The position numbers were made by a program, and so were the translations under genes. From a bacterium (GTDB lineage: Bacteria > Eremiobacterota > Eremiobacteria > Baltobacterales > Baltobacteraceae): a DNA stretch of 12,637 nt. Numbering within the stretch: position 1 is the stretch's first letter; each line of letters starts with the position of its first letter. This document shows positions 7,136 through 12,637 of the stretch, piece by piece. Location of the stretch: assembly GCA_021784715.1 (NCBI GenBank), contig JAJYHP010000185.1, positions 1 through 12,637 on the forward strand. The letters run 5' to 3'. The notes below the pieces were generated by a model that did no database searches, had not been told where the DNA came from, and saw only the letters and a list, made by a program, of their open reading frames with translations.

Positions 7136-8551
7136 ATGGCGCTGACGGTCGGCACCTCGGAGTTTTCCACGGAGCTTTGGGAGAGCGCTCTCGTTGCTTT
7201 GCGCGACGCGTTTTCGAAGCCCGTTTTCGAGATGTGGATCAAGCCGATGCACCTGCTCGCGATCGATGGAAGCGAGCTCTCGTTAGGCGTCCATACCGGT
7301 TTCGCACGCGAATGGGTGGAGACGCGTTTGAAATCGCAGATCGTCGAGACGCTCAGCGGCGTGTTCGGCGAAGCCGTGACGCTGCGTCTGCGCGTGCTCG
7401 AACCCGAGGAGATCGCCCAACTCGCGCAAGCGGCCGTCCCGACGCGCGAAGAGAGCGCTCCGGCAGCTCCCTCCGAAACGGTTGCGAGCGCCCCCGCGGT
7501 CCACGTGCGCAATCTCGATACCCTGCGTAGCGCGAACCTCAACGTCCGCTATACCTTCGAAGAGTTCGTCGTCGGCAACTCCAACCGGTTCGCCCACGCC
7601 GCCGCGCAAGCGGTCGCATCGGCGCCGGCGCGCGCCTACAATCCGCTCTTCTTATACGGTGGGGTCGGGCTGGGGAAGACCCATCTCATGCATGCGATCG
7701 GTCACCGCGTGTTGGTCGACCATCCCGGAGCGAACCTCGTCTACGTGACCTGCGAGAAATTCACCAACGAGTTCATCATCGCGTTACAAAATAACAAAAC
7801 GCCGGAATTCCGCAACAAGTATCGTCAGGTCGACGTGCTGCTGATCGACGATATCCAGTTCCTCGCCGGGAAAGAGACCACGCAAGAAGAGTTCTTCCAT
7901 ACGTTCAACGCGCTGCACGAATCGGGGCGTCAGTTGATCATCTCCTCCGATCGCCCCCCGAAAGAGATCCAAACCCTGGAATCGCGGTTGCGCTCGCGCT
8001 TCGAATGGGGGCTCCTGACCGATATTCAGAATCCCGATATCGAGACCCGCGAAGCGATCCTGCGCAAAAAAGCCCAGACCGATCGCATCCCGGTCCCCGA
8101 CGAGGTGACCTCGTTCATCGCCCGCGTCATCCCTTCGAACATCCGCGAACTCGAGGGCGCGCTGATCCGCGTCGTCGCCTTCGCCTCGCTCTCGAAGTCG
8201 CCGATCACCACCGAACTCGCCAGCGAGGCGCTCAAGAGCCTCATCGCCGACGCCTCGGTGAGCCGCGTCACCATTCCCAAGATCAAAGAGGTCGTCGCCG
8301 CCGCGAACGGCCTGACGCTCAAAGAACTCGACCATCCCCGCCGCGACGCCCGCGTCGCGGGGCCTCGCCAGATCGCGATGTACGTCGCGACCCAGCTGAC
8401 CAACTGTTCGCTTCCGCAGATCGCGCGCGAATTCGGAAAGAAAGACCACACGACGATCATCTACGCGCGGAACAAAATCAAAGAGCAAATGATGCGCGAC
8501 GAGGCGTTTCGCAACCGGGTCGAGCGCCTGATCGACGCTTGCCGGCGCTAA
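7136..8551 (+). CDS. dnaA: chromosomal replication initiator protein DnaA
   Basis: A 471-residue AAA+ initiator that binds DnaA boxes, melts oriC and recruits the replicative helicase. Domain I is about 8-90 (ELWESAL through FAREWVETRL), then an Ala/Pro-rich domain II linker at ~95-125. Domain III starts at NLNVRYTFEEFVVGNSN and has Walker A GGVGLGKTH (175-183), Walker B LLIDDIQ (235-241), sensor 1 IISSDRPP (269-275 region) and the LESRLRSRFEWGL arginine region (281-293). Domain IV ends with the DNA-binding helix-turn-helix, IAREFGKKDHTTIIYA (429-444), where D-H-T at 437-439 match the base-contacting residues of E. coli DnaA. The start ATG has AAGGAG seven bases upstream. Confidence 0.98.
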   Translation: MALTVGTSEFSTELWESALVALRDAFSKPVFEMWIKPMHLLAIDGSELSLGVHTGFAREWVETRLKSQIVETLSGVFGEAVTLRLRVLEPEEIAQLAQAAVPTREESAPAAPSETVASAPAVHVRNLDTLRSANLNVRYTFEEFVVGNSNRFAHAAAQAVASAPARAYNPLFLYGGVGLGKTHLMHAIGHRVLVDHPGANLVYVTCEKFTNEFIIALQNNKTPEFRNKYRQVDVLLIDDIQFLAGKETTQEEFFHTFNALHESGRQLIISSDRPPKEIQTLESRLRSRFEWGLLTDIQNPDIETREAILRKKAQTDRIPVPDEVTSFIARVIPSNIRELEGALIRVVAFASLSKSPITTELASEALKSLIADASVSRVTIPKIKEVVAAANGLTLKELDHPRRDARVAGPRQIAMYVATQLTNCSLPQIAREFGKKDHTTIIYARNKIKEQMMRDEAFRNRVERLIDACRR

Positions 8552-8592
8552 CCGCGCTCTCCACCGGGGCCCGTACAGGGGCGGTGCAGGAA

Positions 8593-8601
8593 CGTGGATA
8601 A
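8593..8601 (-). promoter_or_regulatory. DnaA box, one mismatch
   Basis: CGTGGATAA on the plus strand is TTATCCACG on the minus strand, matching the consensus TTATCCACA at 8 of 9 positions. It starts 42 nt after the dnaA stop codon. Confidence 0.7.
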
Positions 8602-8650
8602 CGAAACCGACGCGACGGGCGCCGGAAACTGCGAAGAACCGCTCGCAGCC

Positions 8651-8659
8651 TTACCCACA
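8651..8659 (+). promoter_or_regulatory. DnaA box, one mismatch
   Basis: TTACCCACA matches TTATCCACA at 8 of 9 positions, oriented toward dnaN and the AT-rich stretch. It is 49 nt from the other box in this spacer and in the opposite orientation. Confidence 0.65.
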
Positions 8660-8709
8660 CGGTCGATGCGGAGCAAACCCGCGCCGACAGTGAGAAAAAG
8701 CGAACTTGT

Positions 8710-8739
8710 TCGCACGCCCCACCGCCCTACTGGTACGAT
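8710..8739 (+). promoter_or_regulatory. possible dnaN promoter
   Basis: TTCGCA (8710-8715, 4 of 6) and TACGAT (8734-8739, 4 of 6) are 18 nt apart, and the -10 hexamer is preceded by TG in extended -10 form (TGGTACGAT). Transcription would start near 8746, about 50 nt before dnaN. Both hexamers are weak and the site overlaps the possible unwinding region, so this is tentative. Confidence 0.3.
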
Positions 8740-8796
8740 TACGACTTATTTACTAAAAAAGAACGACGGCACACATGCAAGAGGACGTGAGTAACT

Positions 8797-9915
8797 GTGA
8801 AGCTATCCTGTGAGACCAAGGAGATCGCTGCCGCCGTTGGTGCGGCAAGCAAAGTCGTAAACGCGCATACGACCGTGCCGATCCTTTCCAACGTACTCAT
8901 CCATGCCGAGAACGGTACGCTCTCCGTACGAGCGACCGATCTCGAACTCACGCTCGAGCAGCGGCTCAAAGCCGAGATCGAAGAGCCGGGCAGCATCACC
9001 GTGCCGGCGAAACTCTTCGCCGGGTATCTCGCCAACTTGCCGGCGACCTCGACCATCGAGCTCAGCGGCACCCCGAATCGCGTCGGCGTGAAATGCGAGC
9101 GGACGAATTACGATTTCAACGCGTTGCCGGGCGACGAATATCCGCCCTTGCCCGCCGCCGTCAAAGGCGCGCAATTCTCCCTCTCCGGAAAGCGCTTGCG
9201 CGAAGGCATCGATGCCGTCATCTTCGCCGCAGCGACCGAAGAGGCGCGCGGCGCGGTGATGATGGGCACGTTGCTCGAAATCGAAGGCGATAAACTCACG
9301 ATGGTCGCGACCGACGGCTACCGGCTGGCGCGCTACGAAACCACGCTCGACGAATCGCCGGGCGGGCACGAACGGTTCATCGTTCCTTCGCGCGCGCTCG
9401 CAGAAGTCGCGCGCAATCTCGCCGGAGCGGAGCGCGTGAACGTCAACGTGTTGGGAGCGCAGAACAACCAGCTGCAGTTCTCCGCCGAACACGCCGCCGT
9501 AACGGTGCGCCTGGTGGACGGTCAGTACCCGAACTACCAGCAAGTGATTCCCGCGAAGTTCGATCGGAAAGTCACCGCGAGCGTGCCGGCACTCGTCGCG
9601 GCGTTGCGCCGTGCCGAGCTCGTCGCCGGCGACCGCGCTTCGATGGTAAAAATGAATCTCTCGAACCACACGTTGATCGTCACGGCGAATTCGGAGCGTT
9701 CGGGCAACGCGTACGAAGAGATCGAGATCGAACAAGAAGGCGACGATTTAACGATCGCGTTCAACGCGCGCTACATGATCGAAGTGCTCAACCACGTGAA
9801 AACCGCACAATGTCGGATCGAATTCGTCGGGCCGCTCTCGCCCGCCGCGTTGACGCCGGCCGAGGCAACCGAAGGCGCGTCGCAGCTCTACGTGCTGATG
9901 CCGTTGCGCCAATAG
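8797..9915 (+). CDS. dnaN: DNA polymerase III sliding clamp, beta subunit
   Basis: A 372-residue beta clamp, which dimerises into a ring that tethers the polymerase and repair proteins to DNA. Seen are VVNAHTTVPILSNVLI near the N-terminus, NALPGDEYPPLP (108-119), VATDGYRLAR (170-179), VDGQYPNYQQVIP (240-252), NARYMIEVL (323-331) and the C-terminal YVLMPLRQ, matching the family's VLMPMR end. The segment before that end (347-363, with AALTPAEATEGAS) is Ala-rich and a little unusual. The start is GTG at 8797 with GAGGA about 11 nt upstream. A 12-codon frame beginning ATG at 8775 overlaps the start but shows no sign of being real. Length is normal. Confidence 0.97.
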   Translation: MKLSCETKEIAAAVGAASKVVNAHTTVPILSNVLIHAENGTLSVRATDLELTLEQRLKAEIEEPGSITVPAKLFAGYLANLPATSTIELSGTPNRVGVKCERTNYDFNALPGDEYPPLPAAVKGAQFSLSGKRLREGIDAVIFAAATEEARGAVMMGTLLEIEGDKLTMVATDGYRLARYETTLDESPGGHERFIVPSRALAEVARNLAGAERVNVNVLGAQNNQLQFSAEHAAVTVRLVDGQYPNYQQVIPAKFDRKVTASVPALVAALRRAELVAGDRASMVKMNLSNHTLIVTANSERSGNAYEEIEIEQEGDDLTIAFNARYMIEVLNHVKTAQCRIEFVGPLSPAALTPAEATEGASQLYVLMPLRQ

Positions 9916-9919
9916 CGCG

Positions 9920-11023
9920 ATGCGCATCACGCGCATCACGCTCGCCAACTGTCGCAACTACGGCGAAGCGACGATCGAACCGCAACCGGGGCTCAACGTC
10001 TTTCTCGGGCGGAACGCGCAAGGCAAGAGCAACCTGCTCGAAGCGATCGGTTTACTTGGGACGGGAAAATCGTTTCGCACCTCGCGCGAAGCCGAGATCG
10101 TTCGCGAAGGCTTCGGCCTCGCCGCGGTGAGCGCCGACGCGGTCGTCCGTTCGGGAAACGTCACGCTCGGTTGCACCATCGCCCGCGGCGAACGAGCGAC
10201 GAAGAAAACGCTCACCATCAACGGCCGCCCGGTGCGATACGCGCACTTTCTCGGCAAACTCCGCGTCGTGAGTTTCGCGCCCTCCGATCTCGCGCTCGTC
10301 ATCGGCGCGCCGGGATTGCGACGCGCGTTTTTAAACCTCGCGCTCGCGCAGGAGCAGCCGGGCTACTACACCGCGCTCGCGATGTACTCGCGCACGTTGC
10401 GGCAGAAGAACGCGCTCTTGCGCGAGGGGCCACCCTACGACGATGCGCTCTTCGCCGTCTACGACCGCACCATGATCGAGCGCGGCGCGCGCATGACGTT
10501 GGCGCGCGCGCACTACGTGCAGGCGCTCGCGCCGCACGCGCGCACCGAACACGGGCGCTGGAGCGCCGGCGAGGAACTCGCGCTCGGCTACGAGAGCGCG
10601 ATCGGCTACGAGATCGGCGACGACGAGAGCGCGCTTCAAGATCGGTTCGCGCGCGCGCTCGAAACCGCGCGGCCGCGCGAACGTGCCCGCGGCATCGCGC
10701 TCGTCGGCCCCCATCGCGACGATCTCACGCTCACGCTCGACGGCCGCGCGCTCGCGGAGTATGGCTCGCAGGGGCAACACCGCACGGCGCTGCTCGCGCT
10801 GAAGGTCGCCGAGTACCGCGCGATGGCCGCGGCGACCGGCGAGGCGCCACTGCTGCTGCTCGACGACGTGCTCTCCGAACTCGATCCCGACCGCGCGCGC
10901 CGTTTTCTCGAGGGCTTGGGTGGCTTCGAGCAGGCGTTCGTGACCGCGACCCACCTGGAGCATCCCCTCCCCGGCGCGGCCGCCTTCGCGATCGAAGCGG
11001 CCCGCGTGGAGCGCGTCGCGTGA
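9920..11023 (+). CDS. recF: DNA replication and repair protein RecF
   Basis: A 367-residue SMC-like ATPase that with RecO and RecR loads RecA on gapped DNA. Walker A is GRNAQGKSNLLEAI (30-43, Ser where Thr is more common), then GKSFRTSREAEIV. The mid-region has APSDLALVIGAP and RRAFLNLALAQEQPGYYTAL, followed by LRQKNALLRE. The ABC signature is YGSQGQHRTALLALK (281-295) and Walker B LLLLDDVLSELD (311-322). The start ATG is 4 nt after the dnaN stop, with no clear ribosome binding site, suggesting coupling to dnaN. The order dnaA-dnaN-recF is ancestral in bacteria. Confidence 0.97.
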   Translation: MRITRITLANCRNYGEATIEPQPGLNVFLGRNAQGKSNLLEAIGLLGTGKSFRTSREAEIVREGFGLAAVSADAVVRSGNVTLGCTIARGERATKKTLTINGRPVRYAHFLGKLRVVSFAPSDLALVIGAPGLRRAFLNLALAQEQPGYYTALAMYSRTLRQKNALLREGPPYDDALFAVYDRTMIERGARMTLARAHYVQALAPHARTEHGRWSAGEELALGYESAIGYEIGDDESALQDRFARALETARPRERARGIALVGPHRDDLTLTLDGRALAEYGSQGQHRTALLALKVAEYRAMAAATGEAPLLLLDDVLSELDPDRARRFLEGLGGFEQAFVTATHLEHPLPGAAAFAIEAARVERVA

Positions 11024-11865
11024 AGTTTACGGCGTTGAGCGAGGCGCTCCGCGGAATCGACCTCGGCGCCCCGGTCGGCGACCCGCTCTCGGTGCTACAG
11101 ACGCATTGGGGCGAGATCGTCGGGGTAGCGCTCGCCGGGCACACCTATCCGCGCGCGTTCACCGACACCGAGCTCACCATCGTCGCGAGCTCGAACGGAT
11201 GGATCGCGAACCTCGCCTGGCTCGAGGAGCCGATTCTCAAGCAGCTCGGGGCGCACGGCTACCAGGTGGAACGGCTGATCTACCGCGTCGGCCGCATTCC
11301 CAGCCGGAAAGCACGCTCGGAACGCACGCAGCCCGGGAGCCCGCCCGGCGAGCGCCCGGCGGTACGCGAGGAGCGCAAACCGAGCAAGGATGCCAATGAG
11401 GCGCTCGCTCGGCTGCGTGCCGAAATCGAGGCGGATCGGCGGGCAAAAGCCGCTCGCGGGTGGAAAGCATGCAGCCGATGTGGAGCGCTGATCGCGCCCC
11501 ACGCCGGGACGACCTGCGTCCTCTGCACGCTCGCGGCAAGCGAGCAGCGCACCCGAACCGTCGCGCGCCTGCTCTTCGATGAGCCGTGGATGAGTTTCGA
11601 GCGCGCGCACGTCGCGGTCACCGGGCTGACGCGTGAGGATTTTTCAGCCGTGCGCCGCGAGTTATTGCGTCGCTGGGGGGATATCGTCAACAGGCTCACG
11701 CGGGAGCGCGGAACTCCCATCGCGGCACGGGAGCGGGCGATTGCGTTAGCGTTCGTCGCCCTCAAAACCGGCCGCGTACCCGACGAACTCGCGCCCGCAA
11801 CGTTGCGCAACGAGTTCGGAGACGAATTGTACGCTCGACTCTTTGGAACTGAAACGACAAGATAG
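11020..11865 (+). CDS. DUF721/DciA-like protein with Zn-ribbon and C-terminal helical domain
   Basis: A 281-residue protein in three parts. Residues ~1-92 match DUF721/DciA: VLQTHWGEIVGVALAGHT, then ELTIVASSNGWIANLAWLEE and a YQVERLIYRVG end. Residues ~95-148 are a charged, probably disordered or coiled linker. Residues 151-169 form a CxxC...CxxC zinc ribbon (C151, C154, C166, C169), and ~177-275 are a helical domain I do not recognise. DciA proteins are ancestral loaders or operators of the replicative helicase, and the position between recF and gyrB is a usual one for DUF721 genes. The start is GTG at 11020, overlapping the recF stop as GTGA, with GGAG eight bases upstream. The frame is open far upstream through recF but without homology. 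Helicase loading here is inference. Confidence 0.85.
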   Translation: MKFTALSEALRGIDLGAPVGDPLSVLQTHWGEIVGVALAGHTYPRAFTDTELTIVASSNGWIANLAWLEEPILKQLGAHGYQVERLIYRVGRIPSRKARSERTQPGSPPGERPAVREERKPSKDANEALARLRAEIEADRRAKAARGWKACSRCGALIAPHAGTTCVLCTLAASEQRTRTVARLLFDEPWMSFERAHVAVTGLTREDFSAVRRELLRRWGDIVNRLTRERGTPIAARERAIALAFVALKTGRVPDELAPATLRNEFGDELYARLFGTETTR

Positions 11866-11868
11866 GTT

Positions 11869-12637
11869 ATGGCAACAGATTATACCGGCGAACAGATCGA
11901 GGTATTGCGCGGGCTCGAAGCCGTGCGCAAACGCCCGGGCATGTACATCGGCAACACGAACGAACGCGGCCTGCACCAGCTGGTGTACGAAGCGGTCGAT
12001 AACTCGGTCGACGAAGCGCTCGCGGGCTTTGCGAAAAACGTCACGGTAACGCTCTATCGCGACGGCTCGTGCTCGGTCGAAGACGACGGCCGCGGCATCC
12101 CGGTCGACATCCACGCCGAAGAAGGGCTGCCCGCCGCCGAAGTGGTGATGACGGTGCTGCACGCCGGCGGAAAATTCGGAAAGGGCGGCTACAAAGTCTC
12201 GGGCGGCTTGCACGGCGTCGGCATCTCGGTCGTCAACGCGCTCTCGGAATGGATGATCACGCGCGTCTATCGCGACGGACACATCTACGAGCTGCGCTTC
12301 GAACGCGGCGTCACCTCGCAGAAAATGAAGAAGATCGGCAAGACCGATCGCACCGGCACCTATCAGCAATTCAAGCCGGATATGGATATTTTCGAGACCG
12401 GCGATTTCCATTGGGACGTCTTGCAGAAGCGGCTGCGCGAACTCGCGTTCCTCAACCGCGGCTTGCAGATCACGCTGCGCGACGAGCGCGGCGAGCAAGC
12501 GCGCGAACGAATGTACAAATACGAAGGCGGCATCGTCGAATTCGTGAAGTACCTCAACGAAAAGAAGGACGCGCTGCACGATATCATCGCGGTTCACCAC
12601 GAGCGCGACGGCGTCGATATCGAAGTGGCGTTGCAGT
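11869..12637 (+). CDS. gyrB: DNA gyrase subunit B, N-terminal part (runs off window)
   Basis: The first 256 residues of a GHKL-type ATPase subunit; the gene continues past the window edge. GyrB hydrolyses ATP to power negative supercoiling by gyrase with GyrA. Seen are LEAVRKRPGMYIG (16-28), the Mg/ATP helix EAVDNSVDEALAG (41-53), EDDGRGIPVDIH (71-82), HAGGKF then GYKVSGGLHGVGISVVNALS (98-126), and TGTYQQFKPD further on. These fit GyrB; ParE cannot be formally excluded from this part alone, but the dnaA-dnaN-recF-gyrB setting supports GyrB. The start ATG is 3 nt after the preceding stop, with only a weak AGG upstream. Confidence 0.95.
   Translation, partial: MATDYTGEQIEVLRGLEAVRKRPGMYIGNTNERGLHQLVYEAVDNSVDEALAGFAKNVTVTLYRDGSCSVEDDGRGIPVDIHAEEGLPAAEVVMTVLHAGGKFGKGGYKVSGGLHGVGISVVNALSEWMITRVYRDGHIYELRFERGVTSQKMKKIGKTDRTGTYQQFKPDMDIFETGDFHWDVLQKRLRELAFLNRGLQITLRDERGEQARERMYKYEGGIVEFVKYLNEKKDALHDIIAVHHERDGVDIEVALQ

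Larger units (their letters stand above)
8593..8764. other. putative oriC subregion 2 (dnaA-dnaN spacer with AT-rich stretch)
   Basis: The 245-nt dnaA-dnaN spacer contains two 8-of-9 DnaA boxes in opposite orientations, 8593-8601 (CGTGGATAA) and 8651-8659 (TTACCCACA). About 75 nt further on is the most AT-rich stretch I see in the window, 8737-8764, ending in a run of six A. The trinucleotide TAC recurs at 8728, 8734 and 8740, exactly every six bases. Boxes followed by an AT-rich unwinding element between dnaA and dnaN is a standard origin layout. I therefore favour this side as the site of melting, which is inference. Confidence 0.65.

Noticed and set aside
6867..7145. A 92-codon plus-strand frame across the rpmH-dnaA spacer, close to an AGGAGG sequence
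   Set aside because: It spans the DnaA boxes and dnaA leader, has no recognisable protein pattern, and runs into dnaA out of frame; the AGGAGG is probably chance.
8775..8813. Twelve-codon frame overlapping the dnaN start, as a leader peptide
   Set aside because: No codon pattern or regulatory structure supports it, and its own ribosome binding site is absent.
10171..11019. Upstream extension of the DUF721 frame through recF
   Set aside because: It is an Arg-rich out-of-frame reading of recF; the DUF721 domain starts at the GTG at 11020.

Overview
This window is a bacterial chromosome-origin neighbourhood from a GC-rich organism. Two gene sets diverge from a non-coding stretch at about 6732-7135. 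Leftward (minus strand) run rpmH, rnpA, yidD, yidC, jag/khpB, a VOC-mnmE fusion, mnmG and rsmG. Rightward (plus strand) run dnaA, dnaN, recF, a DUF721/DciA-like gene and the 5' part of gyrB. Every gene points away from the origin, as expected for co-orientation with replication.

The organism cannot be fixed from the sequence alone. The short YidC without a large periplasmic domain, the presence of jag, and a Zn-ribbon DUF721 protein between recF and gyrB argue against Proteobacteria. They fit a GC-rich Terrabacteria-type lineage; an Eremiobacterota/WPS-2-like or similar deep-branching phylum is my guess, held loosely.

Region 1-227 has no recognisable gene but carries a near-perfect parS site (23-38), so parA/parB may lie just outside the window. 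Region 228-6731 looks like one operon: most junctions are 4-nt ATGA/GTGA or 1-nt TAATG overlaps, led by a TTGACG-N18-TATACT promoter and a leader hairpin before rpmH. It joins translation (L34, RNase P protein), membrane protein insertion (YidC, YidD), RNA binding (KhpB) and tRNA/rRNA modification (MnmE-MnmG, RsmG). Regions 6732-7135 and 8552-8796 flank dnaA and hold DnaA boxes; the second also holds an AT-rich stretch, so a bipartite oriC is likely. Region 7136-12637 encodes initiation, clamp, gap repair, a likely helicase-loader relative and gyrase.

The most unusual item is mnmE: it carries a complete VOC (glyoxalase/bleomycin-resistance fold) domain at its N-terminus, in frame, with no start codon between the two parts. 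Other points of interest are the three-part DUF721 protein, a Jag protein with a Gly/Arg-rich N-terminus instead of a Jag_N domain, and repeated GCGATCGC palindromes confined to the left half.
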